A stretch of 64,000 bases of DNA from assembly GCF_000756655.1 (NCBI RefSeq), contig NZ_ARXU01000007.1:96484-160483 (forward strand), given 5' to 3'. The DNA is from Alcanivorax jadensis T9 (lineage in GTDB: Bacteria > Pseudomonadota > Gammaproteobacteria > Pseudomonadales > Alcanivoracaceae). Below are positions 9,374 to 19,383 of this stretch, piece by piece. The position numbers were made by a program, and so were the translations under genes. Each line of letters starts with the position of its first letter. The first letter of the stretch is position 1. The notes under the pieces are model-generated. The model saw nothing but the letters and a program-made list of their open reading frames with translations. It had not been told where the DNA came from and searched no databases.

Positions 9374-10780
9374 ATGAGCAAGGAACTACTGACCATGAGC
9401 GCCCAGGCGCTGAAAGCCGCCTACCAGACCGGCGCCCTATCCCCAGTGGAGGTTTGCTCCAACCTGTTGGACCATATCGAGAAACATGATCAGGCGTTGA
9501 ATGCCTGGTGCCTGATTGACCGCGACACCACCCTGCAATGGGCGCGGGAATCAGAACAACGCTATCAGCAAGGCACATCAGAAGGGCTGCTGGATGGCGT
9601 ACCTGTGGCCGTCAAGGATGTCTTCCTCACCCCCATGTGGCCGACCCTGAAAGGCTCCAGAACCATCGATCCGGCCTCCACGCTGAACAAGCGTTCGCCG
9701 GCAGTAGCCGCTCTGGAACGCCATGGTTATGTTCCTCTGGGCAAGACCACAACCCCGGAGTTCGGCTGGAAGGGCATTACCGATAGCCCCATGTGCGGGC
9801 CCACCAACAACCCCTGGGATCCTTCTAAAACCGCCGGCGGGAGTAGCGGCGGCAGTTCCGCCGCGGTCTCCGCAGGCATGGCCCCACTGGCTCTCGGCAC
9901 CGATGCCGGCGGCTCCATCCGCATCCCCGCCAGCTTCTGCGGTATCGTCGGCCACAAGCCGACCTTCAGTGAAGTCCCTCACTGGCCCGCCAGCCCGTTT
10001 GGCACCCTCGCCCACGCCGGCCCGATGACGCGCACCGTAGCGGATGCGGCCTTGATGATGAACGTGATGTGCGAAGCCGATGCCCGCGACAGCCTGGCCG
10101 CACCCCGCCGTCATATAGACTATCTGGCGGCTCTGGACCAGCCCATGAAAGGGCTGAAAATCGCCATGAGCACCAATCTGGGTTATGTGGATGTGGATCC
10201 GGACATCGAGAAAGCGTTCAAGGACGCGGCCAAGGTATTTGAAGATCTGGGCGCGACCATCACCGAGGCCGACCCCGGATTCAGCAACCCGCTGGCCGCC
10301 TTCAGCCACCTTTTCTATAGCGGTGCGGCCAATGCCATGCGTGATCTCGGTGAGCGCCAACGTAGCCTGATGGATCCGGCGCTGATTGAAGTTGCCACCA
10401 AGGCCGAGAAACTCTCCATGCTGGATTATCTGGGCGCCATGAACGAGCGAATGGCGGTCAGTGAACGCATGGCGGTCTTCCACACCAAATACGATCTGCT
10501 GATCACCCCGACGCTGCCCCTGGGGGCGTTCGACACCAACCGCGAAGTGCCGGTGGACTGGCCCAGCACCCGCTGGCCCACCTGGACCCCGTTTACCTAT
10601 CCGTTCAACCTTACCGGACAGCCTGCACTGTCAGTGCCCATGGGGCTGGACAGCAACGGTTTGCCCATGGGGCTGCAGATTGTGGGTGCGCGTTTCGATG
10701 ATGCCCGGGTCCTGGCTGCCGGCCACGCCTTCGAGCAAGCCAAGCCGTTTACCGTGTTGCCACCGTTGCTGCAAAACTAA
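9374..10780 (+). CDS. Amidase-signature hydrolase
   Basis: The 468-aa product belongs to the amidase-signature family, which cleaves carboxamides with a Ser-cisSer-Lys triad. The lysine is in VPVAVKDVF, and the serines lie in the glycine-rich TAGGSSGGSSAAVSAG and LGTDAGGSIRIPASFCG. The start at 9374 is preferred because AGGAG lies 8 bp upstream; an ATG two codons earlier is too close. It is not GatA, since gatB/gatC are absent and the neighbours are catabolic. It probably frees an amino or dicarboxylic acid that enters the surrounding pathway. Confidence 0.85.
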   Translation: MSKELLTMSAQALKAAYQTGALSPVEVCSNLLDHIEKHDQALNAWCLIDRDTTLQWARESEQRYQQGTSEGLLDGVPVAVKDVFLTPMWPTLKGSRTIDPASTLNKRSPAVAALERHGYVPLGKTTTPEFGWKGITDSPMCGPTNNPWDPSKTAGGSSGGSSAAVSAGMAPLALGTDAGGSIRIPASFCGIVGHKPTFSEVPHWPASPFGTLAHAGPMTRTVADAALMMNVMCEADARDSLAAPRRHIDYLAALDQPMKGLKIAMSTNLGYVDVDPDIEKAFKDAAKVFEDLGATITEADPGFSNPLAAFSHLFYSGAANAMRDLGERQRSLMDPALIEVATKAEKLSMLDYLGAMNERMAVSERMAVFHTKYDLLITPTLPLGAFDTNREVPVDWPSTRWPTWTPFTYPFNLTGQPALSVPMGLDSNGLPMGLQIVGARFDDARVLAAGHAFEQAKPFTVLPPLLQN

Positions 10781-10849
10781 AAAAAGGTCTTTGCGAGGGG
10801 CGTAGTCGACACCTCTACAGAGCAGCGAATCAAAGAGAAGGAGCACATG

Positions 10850-12055
10850 ATGGGCAATATCAATCTGGATACGGATTTCTACGAAAGCGAAGACCCGATC
10901 TGGAATCCGGCGCTGCTCACCATTCCGGTGCCGGGCATTCGCCGCATGGTGAATCTGGCGTCGGACCTGGATAACGTGATTCACCTTTCCATTGGCCAAC
11001 CGGACTTCAAGCCACCTGACCATGTCATCCAGGCCGCCGTGGACGCACTGAACGCAGGGCAAACCGGCTACACCATGGACGCGGGCCTCCCGGAACTGCT
11101 CGAAGCCCTGGCCGAATATTACAGCCACCGATACCAACGTCCTTTGGTGCCGGAAAACCTGATGATCACCACTGGCGCCACCGAGGCAATCTATCTGGCG
11201 CTCACGGCCACTTCCGCACCCGGACGGGAGTTCATCGTCCCAGACCCGTCGTTCATGCTTTACGGCCCCCTGATCCGCATGAATGGCGGCACTGTAAAGA
11301 GCATTGCTACCCGCGCAGAGAACAATCACCAACTGGACCCCCAGGAAGTGATTGATGCCATGGGGCCAAATACCTTTGCCGTGGTACTCAATTCCCCCAG
11401 CAACCCAACAGGGACCATCTATCCACGGGAGACCATCGAAGCCATCGTGGAAGAAGCGGCCTACCGGGGCATTCATGTGATCAGCGACGAGGTCTATGAC
11501 CACCTGATCTATGATGGCCGGGATTATCCCAGCGTGCTGTCATGCTGCTCGGACCTGGACCATGTCATGGTGATCAGCAGTTTTTCGAAGACGTTTTCCA
11601 TGGCCGGCATGCGCATCGGCTGGCTGATCGGCAGCCAGGGCGCCATCAAGAAACTGCGGCGTTACCACATGTTCACCACTACCGTGGCCAACACTCCCTG
11701 TCAGTGGGCCGGTGTCGCCGCCCTGCGCGGCAGCAATGATTTTATTGACGGCATGGTGGCGGAATACCAGCACCGTCGCGACCGGCTGGTGGAACTGGTG
11801 GAGCAGACCCCATACCTGACCGGCTACCGACCGGACGGCGCTTTCTACCTGTTCCCGTCCCTGCCGGACGGCGTGGATGGCGCCAATGTGGCCCTGAAAC
11901 TGCTACGCGAGACCGGCGTCTGCACCATCCCCGGCGACACCTTCGGCGAAGCCGGCAAAAACGCCCTGCGCATCAGCTATTCCACCTCCCTGGACCAGAT
12001 CGAGGAAGCCTTTGAACGCATTATCCCATGGATGAAAAAACAAAATTTCGGGTAA
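10850..12055 (+). CDS. Class I/II aminotransferase
   Basis: This 401-aa fold-I PLP enzyme resembles aspartate/aromatic aminotransferases. It shows ITTGATEAIYLALTA, NSPSNPTGTIYPRETIEAI and the PLP-lysine motif VISSFSKTFSMAGMRIGW. The second of two adjacent ATGs is chosen because AAGGAG lies 6 bp ahead of it. It is the last gene of the six-enzyme cluster and is closed by a strong terminator. A role in moving the amino group released by the pathway is inferred. Confidence 0.85.
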   Translation: MGNINLDTDFYESEDPIWNPALLTIPVPGIRRMVNLASDLDNVIHLSIGQPDFKPPDHVIQAAVDALNAGQTGYTMDAGLPELLEALAEYYSHRYQRPLVPENLMITTGATEAIYLALTATSAPGREFIVPDPSFMLYGPLIRMNGGTVKSIATRAENNHQLDPQEVIDAMGPNTFAVVLNSPSNPTGTIYPRETIEAIVEEAAYRGIHVISDEVYDHLIYDGRDYPSVLSCCSDLDHVMVISSFSKTFSMAGMRIGWLIGSQGAIKKLRRYHMFTTTVANTPCQWAGVAALRGSNDFIDGMVAEYQHRRDRLVELVEQTPYLTGYRPDGAFYLFPSLPDGVDGANVALKLLRETGVCTIPGDTFGEAGKNALRISYSTSLDQIEEAFERIIPWMKKQNFG

Positions 12056-12078
12056 TAAAACACCAAAACGCCAGACAC

Positions 12079-12108
12079 AAAAAAGCCGCGAACAATCGCG
12101 GCTTTTTT
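12079..12108. terminator. Bidirectional intrinsic terminator
   Basis: AAAAAAGCCGCG, a short loop and CGCGGCTTTTTT lie between convergent transcription units (the aminotransferase gene on + and secF on -). It can stop both. Confidence 0.9.
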
Positions 12109-12143
12109 GGTTTAGCTATTAATTGTTTACTATTCACTGTCTT

Positions 12144-13073
12144 TTATGGTGTTTCATCCAGTTCTTCCGGTTCCGGAATCAGGAAGTCTTCCTTGTCGAC
12201 CTTCATCATGAACAGGATGTTGGTCACCACGTAGATGGAGGAATACGTCCCCACCAGCACACCCACGATCAGCGCTTCAGAAAACGCCTTCATGACTTCG
12301 CCACCGAAGAAGAACAATGCCACCAGCACCAGCAACGTCGTCAACGAGGTGTTGATGGTTCGGGTCATGGTCTGGTTCACCGCACCATTAATAATGGCCA
12401 CCGGATCTGTTTCACGGGTATTGCGGAACTCGTCGCGAATCCGGTCCGCCACCACGATGGAATCGTTCAGTGAGTAACCGATAAGCGCCAGCACTGCCGC
12501 CAGCACCGTCAGATCAAACGGCCATTGCAACAATGAAAACAGACCCAGCACAACAATCACGTCATGGAACAGGGCCACTACAGTGGCCACCCCGAACTTG
12601 TTGGAAAAGCGGAACCAGACGTAGAGCATCATCAGCCCCAGCGCCAGCAACATGGCGGTGCCGGATTCATCGCGGAGCTCATCGCCCACTTGCGGGCCAA
12701 CAAATTCCACCTTCAGCAATTCCAGATCACCGTTGCCCGCCTTGAGCACGTCAAACACGACATAGCCAATCTTGTCCGCATCGACACTGTCCTTGGGGGC
12801 CACCCGAATATTCACTTCCTTGGGCGAACCATAATGCTGAACCACCGCATCACCAAAGCCGGCTTCGGCCAGGTCCGCCCGGGTCTGGGACAGCTCCACA
12901 TCCACCGGGCTTTTCACCACGATGGTGGTGCCGCCAGTAAAATCCAGGCCCAGGTTCAGGCCACGGGTCACCAACAGAATCACGGAGATGACCACCAGCG
13001 CAATGGACAGCATGCCCAGGGGTTTCCGGGCAGCCATGAAATTGATGTTCCTTTCTTCCTTACTCATCGCCAT
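12144..13073 (-). CDS. secF: Protein translocase subunit SecF
   Basis: SecF forms with SecD an inner-membrane RND-type complex that uses the proton gradient to help SecYEG release exported proteins. The 309-aa product has an N-terminal membrane segment, a periplasmic P1 domain opened by GLNLGLDFTGGTTIVV, and a C-terminal five-helix block containing ALIGYSLNDSIVVADRIRDEFR, the SecF signature. The stop of secD is 8 bp upstream, with AAGG between. GTG at 13076 is an alternative start. It is the last gene of the queA-tgt-yajC-secD-secF operon. Confidence 0.96.
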   Translation of the reverse strand: MAMSKEERNINFMAARKPLGMLSIALVVISVILLVTRGLNLGLDFTGGTTIVVKSPVDVELSQTRADLAEAGFGDAVVQHYGSPKEVNIRVAPKDSVDADKIGYVVFDVLKAGNGDLELLKVEFVGPQVGDELRDESGTAMLLALGLMMLYVWFRFSNKFGVATVVALFHDVIVVLGLFSLLQWPFDLTVLAAVLALIGYSLNDSIVVADRIRDEFRNTRETDPVAIINGAVNQTMTRTINTSLTTLLVLVALFFFGGEVMKAFSEALIVGVLVGTYSSIYVVTNILFMMKVDKEDFLIPEPEELDETP

Positions 13074-13080
13074 CACCGCC

Positions 13081-14961
13081 TTAGATACTCAGTTTGGCCG
13101 GTGCACGGGCACCGCGACCGTAGATCATTTCCACCATGGCACGGGTGCCGATGATAGACGTGAACATGGAAGTGAGAATGCCGATGAACAGGGTTACCGC
13201 GAAGCCCTGTACCGATCCGGTACCGGCAGCAAACAGGATCACCGCCACGATCAGGGTGGTGATATTGGCATCCAGAATGGTGGTAAAGGCTTTGCCGTAG
13301 CCTTCTTCAATGGCTTGAAGCGGTTTAAGGCCCCGGCGCAGATCTTCTTTCACCCGCTCGAAAATCAGCACGTTGGCATCCACCGCCATCCCCACGGTCA
13401 GCACGATACCGGCGATGCCGGGCAGGGTCAGGGTGGCACCGGGAATCAATGACATGATGCCAACGATGATTACCAGGTTACCCAGCAGCGCCACATTGGC
13501 CACCAGCCCGAATACCTTGTACCAGACCGCCATAAAGATCAGCACCAGGGCCAGACCCAGCGCCATGGATTTAAGACCGGCTTCAATATTTTCCGCACCC
13601 AGGCTTGGCCCCACGGTACGCTCTTCAACAATACTCACCGGCGCCGCCAGGGACCCGGCGCGCAGCAGCAGCGCCAGCTCGGAGGCTTCCGCCGGATTAT
13701 CCAGGCCGGTGATGCGGAAGCGACTGCCCAGGGTATCCTGAATGGTCGCCACGTTGATCACATACTTCTCCGTGGTGCTGACCATCTTGTCCACGGTATT
13801 GCCATCGGCATCGGTAGACGTCTGAACATCGGTTTTGGTTTCGATGAACAGCACACCCATGGGGTTACCCACATTCTTGCCGGTGATGCGCTGCATGCGT
13901 TTGGCGCCATCCGCATCCAGCGTCACGTTCACCTCCGGTGACCCGTTCTGCTGATCGAAGCCCATGCGCGCATCAATCACCTGATCGCCGGTCGCAATCT
14001 TGGATTTGCTCAACGCCACAATACGGCCTTGCTGACCCTTGAAGGGGAAGAATTCCAGCCCAGGCGGCGCTACACCGGTGCGCAAGCGGGCGGAAGACAC
14101 ACTGTTATCCACCAAACGGAATTCCAGGGTGGCGGTACGACCGAGAATACGGCGAGCCTGGGAGGCATCCTGAATCCCCGGCAACTGCACGACAATGCGA
14201 TCAGAACCCTGACGCTGCACCACCGCTTCAGCCACACCCAGTTCGTTGACACGCTTGTTCAGGGCGGTGCGGTTCTGATCCACCGCATAGTCCTGCATTT
14301 CCTTGAGCGCGGCATCGTTCAATGTCAGCACCACTTCCGGGCTATCACCGGCAGGCTTCATGGAGAAGTTGTCCAGTGCCCGACGCAACGGCGACCGGGC
14401 GGCATCGGCTGCCACCTGATCGGCGAAGGTGGCGGTGATGGTAGTGCCATCAACCTCTACACCGCGATAGCGAACCCCGGCATCGCGCAGGGTCAGCTTG
14501 GCATTCCCCGCCCAGGCTTCCATGCGGCTGGTCACCACCTCTTCCATATCCACCTGCAGCAGGAAGTGCACCCCGCCACGCAGATCCAGACCCAGATTCA
14601 TCGGGCTGGCGCCCACGGCACGCAGCCATTGCGGGGTGGTCGCGGCCAGGTTCAGGGCCACCACATAGTTATCACCCAGCAGGTTGGAGGCGATTTCCCG
14701 GGCACGCAATTGCGCTTCCGTATCGCTCAGGCGTACCAGCAAAGAGGTGCCGACACTCTCGCCAGGGCCCGGGTTGAGGCCGGCATTATCCAGAGCGCCA
14801 AGCACTCGCTGACGTGCCACATCGGTGACTTCGCCACCGGCTTCGGCATGGCTGATCTGGATGGCAGGCGCATCGGGATACAGATTGGGGAGCGCATAAA
14901 GGCCGCAGACAATCAGCGCAGCCATTAGCAGGAAAAATTTCCAGCGGGGGTAGCGGGTCAT
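13081..14961 (-). CDS. secD: Protein translocase subunit SecD
   Basis: This is the large partner of SecF. The 626-aa length fits the family. The N-terminal membrane helix (about 7-25) is followed by a periplasmic region starting MNLGLDLRGGVHFLLQVDME, and the C-terminal six-helix block contains TLPGIAGIVLTVGMAVDANVLI and FERVKEDLRRG, both SecD signatures. The C-terminal half is RND-like. It lies 127 bp from yajC with a terminator-like hairpin in between, so SecDF may be transcribed at a lower level than YajC. Confidence 0.97.
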   Translation of the reverse strand: MTRYPRWKFFLLMAALIVCGLYALPNLYPDAPAIQISHAEAGGEVTDVARQRVLGALDNAGLNPGPGESVGTSLLVRLSDTEAQLRAREIASNLLGDNYVVALNLAATTPQWLRAVGASPMNLGLDLRGGVHFLLQVDMEEVVTSRMEAWAGNAKLTLRDAGVRYRGVEVDGTTITATFADQVAADAARSPLRRALDNFSMKPAGDSPEVVLTLNDAALKEMQDYAVDQNRTALNKRVNELGVAEAVVQRQGSDRIVVQLPGIQDASQARRILGRTATLEFRLVDNSVSSARLRTGVAPPGLEFFPFKGQQGRIVALSKSKIATGDQVIDARMGFDQQNGSPEVNVTLDADGAKRMQRITGKNVGNPMGVLFIETKTDVQTSTDADGNTVDKMVSTTEKYVINVATIQDTLGSRFRITGLDNPAEASELALLLRAGSLAAPVSIVEERTVGPSLGAENIEAGLKSMALGLALVLIFMAVWYKVFGLVANVALLGNLVIIVGIMSLIPGATLTLPGIAGIVLTVGMAVDANVLIFERVKEDLRRGLKPLQAIEEGYGKAFTTILDANITTLIVAVILFAAGTGSVQGFAVTLFIGILTSMFTSIIGTRAMVEMIYGRGARAPAKLSI

Positions 14962-15051
14962 AGTTCTTTCCGGTGGTGCCGGTCCTTTGGGCTGGGTATT
15001 GAAAACGCTGAGCTCTCAATCCCTTGGCAATACAGGCATCAACTGGCCTGC

Positions 15052-15076
15052 AAAAAGCCCCGTACTCGACGGGGCT
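15052..15076 (-). terminator. Terminator-like hairpin between yajC and secD
   Basis: On the minus strand it reads AGCCCCGTCGAGTACGGGGC followed by TTTTT, 11 bp after the yajC stop. It has the form of an intrinsic terminator placed inside what is normally one operon. Confidence 0.75.
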
Positions 15077-15087
15077 GACCGTTGTTT

Positions 15088-15444
15088 TTAGATGGACTTC
15101 ATGGTGCCTTTGGGCAGGGTCGCCTGGACGCTACCTTTCTGCAGTTTGATTTCCAGGTTGTTGCTGATTTCCACTACCACGAAATCATCGGTGACCTTGG
15201 TAATCCGGCCCAGAATGCCACCGCTGGTGACCACTTCATCACCCTTGCTCAGGCTTTCCACCAGGTTCTTGTGTTCCTTGGCACGCTTCTGCTGAGGGCG
15301 AATCAGGAAGAAGTAGAACACCACCATCATCACCACCAGCATGATCAGCTCCACACCGCCGGGGCCGGCAGGCGCAGCAGCGTACGCCGGGGAGATCAGG
15401 GCCGTGGCCAACAGGGCCAGGATGGAACGCATTGCGATTTTCAT
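15088..15444 (-). CDS. yajC: Sec translocase accessory subunit YajC
   Basis: This is a small inner-membrane partner of SecDF. The 118-aa product has an N-terminal hydrophobic stretch, a second membrane helix VELIMLVVMMVVFYFFLIRPQQKR (about 30-53) and the family motif IRPQQKRAKEH, followed by a soluble beta domain GDEVVTSGGILGRITKV. Its place between tgt and secD is the normal one. Its ATG is 23 bp from the tgt stop. Confidence 0.95.
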   Translation of the reverse strand: MKIAMRSILALLATALISPAYAAAPAGPGGVELIMLVVMMVVFYFFLIRPQQKRAKEHKNLVESLSKGDEVVTSGGILGRITKVTDDFVVVEISNNLEIKLQKGSVQATLPKGTMKSI

Positions 15445-15467
15445 TGATTACTCCAGTTTTCAAATAG

Positions 15468-16589
<1,122 letters not shown>

Positions 16590-17633
16590 TCAAAGCCCCT
16601 CTGCGGGAGGCACAGCCACCCGCTCAATAAACATGGCATCGCCGTAACTGAAGAAACGATATTGCGCGTCAATGGCCGCCTGGTAAGCCGCCATTACCCG
16701 CTCACGACCGGCGAAGGCGCTGATCAGCATCAGCAGGGTGGACTTGGGAAGATGGAAATTGGTCACCAGGCAATCCACCAACCGGAACCGGTAGCCCGGA
16801 TAGATAAAGATCTCGGTCTCGCCCTGCCCCGCCACCAAACCACCGGTCTGACTGGCCGCTTCCAGGGCGCGCAGCGCAGTGGTACCCACCGCCACAACCC
16901 GGCCACCCCGGGCATGGGCCTGCGCCACCTGCTCCACCAGTGAATCGGGAATCTGATAACGCTCACTGTGCATGTGGTGGTCTTCCACCTTGTCCACCCG
17001 CACCGGCTGAAACGTGCCGGCGCCGACATGAAGGGTGACAAACCCGATATCCACCCCGTGCTGTTCCAGAGCCGCCAGCATCTCATCGTCAAAATGCAGG
17101 CCGGCGGTAGGGGCCGCTACCGCACCCGGTTCGCGGGCATAGACCGTCTGGTAGCGCTCCATGTCCCCGGCTTCATCGGGCCGGTCAATATAAGGTGGCA
17201 AGGGTACGTGGCCGATACGCTCCAGTGCCCCCAACAGGGTGTCGCAACCCTGAAACAGGAGGATAAACAGGGCATCACGACGCCCGGTCACCTGCGCTCG
17301 CACGCCCTCATCAAATTGCAGCCAGGTACCCGGCTTCGGCGACTTGGAAGCACGCACATGGGCCAGAGCCTCGCGTTCATCCACCACCCGCTCAATCAGC
17401 ACTTCCACCTTGCCGCCGCTTTCCTTCTGGCCAAACAGGCGGGCCGGAATCACCCGGGTGTCATTGAAAATCAGCAGATCACCAGGGTGCACGTGGGAGA
17501 GCAGATCCGGGAATTGCTGGTGCTGGAGGGCATCACAGGTCAGCGCCAACAGGCGGGCATCACGACGCTCGGCGGGAGGATGGCGGGCAATCAGCCCGTC
17601 AGGAAGATCAAAATCAAAATCGTCGACGTTCAC
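16590..17633 (-). CDS. queA: S-adenosylmethionine:tRNA ribosyltransferase-isomerase
   Basis: QueA adds the cyclopentenediol ring of epoxyqueuosine to preQ1-modified tRNA using SAM. Conserved blocks include [36 protein letters not shown] and [20 protein letters not shown]. The GTG at 17633 gives [16 protein letters not shown], the usual N-terminus, and 347 aa, the usual length. An in-frame GTG 18 codons earlier (17687) cannot be excluded, as neither has a clear ribosome binding site. It is the first gene of the queA-tgt-yajC-secDF operon. Confidence 0.95.
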   Translation of the reverse strand: MNVDDFDFDLPDGLIARHPPAERRDARLLALTCDALQHQQFPDLLSHVHPGDLLIFNDTRVIPARLFGQKESGGKVEVLIERVVDEREALAHVRASKSPKPGTWLQFDEGVRAQVTGRRDALFILLFQGCDTLLGALERIGHVPLPPYIDRPDEAGDMERYQTVYAREPGAVAAPTAGLHFDDEMLAALEQHGVDIGFVTLHVGAGTFQPVRVDKVEDHHMHSERYQIPDSLVEQVAQAHARGGRVVAVGTTALRALEAASQTGGLVAGQGETEIFIYPGYRFRLVDCLVTNFHLPKSTLLMLISAFAGRERVMAAYQAAIDAQYRFFSYGDAMFIERVAVPPAEGL

Positions 17634-17728
17634 GTACTGTACCGGCACGGAAGCTATAGGGGGAGGCAAGGATACCTGCTCTGCCACGAGGAAAAAACAC
17701 CCTTCATCAAGACCTCTACGGCGTTGCT

Positions 17729-17790
17729 GTAGGAGTTCCTCTTGAGGGACGAATCACGCGTCAGCGTGAAAGGGCTTCGCGAATAAAGTG
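17729..17790. repeat. REP-like element between queA and the RDD gene
   Basis: GTAGGAGTTCCTCTTGAGGG, followed by ACGAATCACGCG and the small palindrome CACGCGTCAGCGTG, resembles the copies at 1169 and 3901. No gene is visible in the interval. Confidence 0.55.
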
Positions 17791-17801
17791 CGAGGGGAAA
17801 A

Positions 17802-18272
17802 TCAGCTCTTCTTCGGCTTTTTCGGCAATTCCACCGTGGCAGTGGCGGACAGGCGGTCGTGCAGTGTCTGATGAGGAGCGATCAGCACCACCAGATAACC
17901 GGCGCCGAATAGCGCCCAGGAAACACAGGCGCCCAGAAAACGGACCACGGTCTGCCACAACTTGACCGATCCACCCCGGTAATCCTGCACCTGCAACCGC
18001 CAGGCACGCATGCCCAGCGTCTGCCCGCCGCGCATCCAGAACCAGGCATAAAACAGCCAGGTCTCCACCAGCAACAGGGGCAATAGAATACCTTTCAGGT
18101 AACCGGGCGCCGCACGGGTCACGCCGTTAATGGATTCCTCCGGCAAACCGGTGTGGGGATACACCAGCACAAAGATACCGGCGGTCACGAACCACAGCGC
18201 CAGCACCAGAAAACCGTCATAAACCAGCGCCATAAGACGTTTCAACAAACCGGCAGGTTGCAGCTGTTCCAT
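17802..18272 (-). CDS. RDD-family membrane protein
   Basis: The 156-aa product has three to four hydrophobic segments (about residues 15-35, 58-78 and 105-130) and an RDD domain: LLKRLMALVYDGFLVLAL near the start and GQTLGMRAWRLQVQDYRGG in the middle. RDD proteins are small inner-membrane proteins of uncertain, possibly transport-related, function. The ATG at 18272 is preferred because GGGAG lies 8 bp upstream. It is the last chromosomal gene before the island. Confidence 0.88.
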   Translation of the reverse strand: MEQLQPAGLLKRLMALVYDGFLVLALWFVTAGIFVLVYPHTGLPEESINGVTRAAPGYLKGILLPLLLVETWLFYAWFWMRGGQTLGMRAWRLQVQDYRGGSVKLWQTVVRFLGACVSWALFGAGYLVVLIAPHQTLHDRLSATATVELPKKPKKS

Positions 18273-18339
18273 CGGGTCACTCCCATTCAGCGTCGGGCGG
18301 TTCTGCACTTGGCAACCAGCCTGTGCATGCTGCGCCCAT

Positions 18340-18367
18340 AAAAAAGCCCGCACTAAGCGGGCTTTTT
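18340..18367. terminator. Intrinsic terminator, ancestral terminator of tRNA-Leu
   Basis: AAAAAAGCCCGC, a short loop and GCGGGCTTTTTT lie 7 bp outside attL. Before integration this would have sat directly behind the tRNA-Leu gene now at 50826-50911, which is transcribed toward it. Confidence 0.85.
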
Positions 18368-18373
18368 TATTCG

Positions 18374-18393
18374 TTTGGTACAGAGGCCGGACT
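18374..18393. repeat. attL core
   Basis: TTTGGTACAGAGGCCGGACT matches TTTGGTACCAGAGGCCGGACT at 50823-50843 except for one missing C. It is the distal copy of the tRNA-Leu 3' end left by integration. Confidence 0.88.
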
Positions 18394-18447
18394 CAAATAC
18401 CGCCCTAACCATCTGAATCCACTAAATATTAAAAAGCCTTTTAAGGT

Positions 18448-18468
18448 GTTGGCCCCGCTGTTGGCCCC
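18448..18468. promoter_or_regulatory. Paired GTTGGCCCC repeats, likely integrase arm sites (left)
   Basis: GTTGGCCCC occurs at 18448-18456 and 18460-18468, in the same orientation and 12 bp apart. The same pair with the same spacing lies inside the other island end. Confidence 0.6.
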
Positions 18469-18575
18469 ACTGAAAATGACCTAAAAATGGGACCCGAACC
18501 CCTTGCGGGCGGCAGTATAGCGCAGGCATCCAAAACAAGTCATTGAACAGCGAAAAACCATGGGCTCTTCCGATC

Positions 18576-18881
18576 TCAGTCTGGCGCCCCACCTTTATCT
18601 GACATCGGCTTGGGCCATAGCCTGGCCGTATGCACCAATGTAAGCACCCAAACTGCCTCCTGATAAACCTCATAGACCAGCCGATAATGTTCATGGGGGA
18701 ACAGTTCCCGCGTGCCAGGCACCTCCCCCTCTCTCCCCATCTCGGGGTGGTCTGCCAGCAATCTTGCCGCCTCCGAGAACCGCATATCCATGTCACCTGC
18801 CGCAACCGGATTATTCGCCGCGATATACTCCCAGATTGCGAGACGGTCTTTCTGGGCCTGAGTGGTCCAGATTACCCTCAT
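18576..18881 (-). CDS. ParE/RelE-superfamily toxin
   Basis: The 101-aa product starts MRVIWTTQAQKDRLAIWEYI, a typical ParE/RelE-fold opening, and continues with HPEMGREGEVPGTRELFPHEHYRLVYEV and a final strand VWVLTLVHTARLWP. ParE toxins poison gyrase and RelE toxins cut mRNA on ribosomes; the longer first helices and lack of an obvious RelE basic triad favour ParE, without certainty. The start overlaps the antitoxin stop as ATGA. The pair probably stabilises the island. Confidence 0.88.
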   Translation of the reverse strand: MRVIWTTQAQKDRLAIWEYIAANNPVAAGDMDMRFSEAARLLADHPEMGREGEVPGTRELFPHEHYRLVYEVYQEAVWVLTLVHTARLWPKPMSDKGGAPD

Positions 18882-19168
18882 GCGCCGGCCTTACCGTCAC
18901 CCACCGCAGCAGCCCTGCGTGCCGCGAAGTCAGCCTCCACCTCATCGTTGGCGCGCCCCTCACCAGCCAGCATCTCTGCCCGACCGGCTTCCACCTTGCC
19001 CCTCAGAAAATCCTGGTATTCCTGCTCCTGCCGCTTCCGGGAAACGTAACCACGCATCAATTCACGCACGATTTGCGAAGCCGGCCGATGCTCCGCCTCT
19101 GCCACAGCAATAAATTCAGCCCGAAGTTCTGACTCCAGCTTCATTGTGAAAACCGCTTCTTTGCTCAT
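18878..19168 (-). CDS. ParD-like ribbon-helix-helix antitoxin
   Basis: The 96-aa product has a short N-terminal ribbon-helix-helix segment MSKEAVFTMKLESELRAEFI, then AEHRPASQIVRELMRGYV, and a charged toxin-binding tail. The ATG at 19168 has GAGG 7 bp upstream and is preferred to an in-frame start four codons earlier. Antitoxin-first order and the 4-bp overlap with the toxin are standard. A perfect palindrome lies just upstream and is the likely autoregulatory operator. Confidence 0.87.
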   Translation of the reverse strand: MSKEAVFTMKLESELRAEFIAVAEAEHRPASQIVRELMRGYVSRKRQEQEYQDFLRGKVEAGRAEMLAGEGRANDEVEADFAARRAAAVGDGKAGA

Positions 19169-19184
19169 GGCCGACCTCACGACA

Positions 19185-19218
19185 AGATACTAATAACGTA
19201 TATACCTCGTTAGTATCT
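19185..19218. promoter_or_regulatory. Operator palindrome of the toxin-antitoxin operon
   Basis: AGATACTAA at 19185-19193 and TTAGTATCT at 19210-19218 form a perfect 9-bp inverted repeat, 16 bp upstream of the antitoxin ATG. Ribbon-helix-helix antitoxins usually bind such sites. Confidence 0.7.
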
Positions 19219-19383
19219 CAGCTCTGAATGCCAATATAAAGCCCTGCTGAAGTAAAGGCAGCCAGTATGAACACGACACCAACCCCTAACTGGCGGCCCA
19301 CGATTCCAGATTTTTTCAGGCATATATCACCCCCATGAAGCCAGGAAGGAATGGCCTTCCTGACCCTGTCTCATGGAGGTTTC

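Noticed and set aside
8271..9578. Minus-strand 435-codon frame opposite the D-2-hydroxyacid dehydrogenase
   Set aside because: It is antisense to a gene with clear catalytic motifs, and has no ribosome binding site or recognisable domain.
18480..18540. Possible decayed tRNA fragment (GGGACCCGAACCCCTTGCGG) near attL
   Set aside because: A T-arm-like stretch is present, but no anticodon arm or acceptor pairing can be built.
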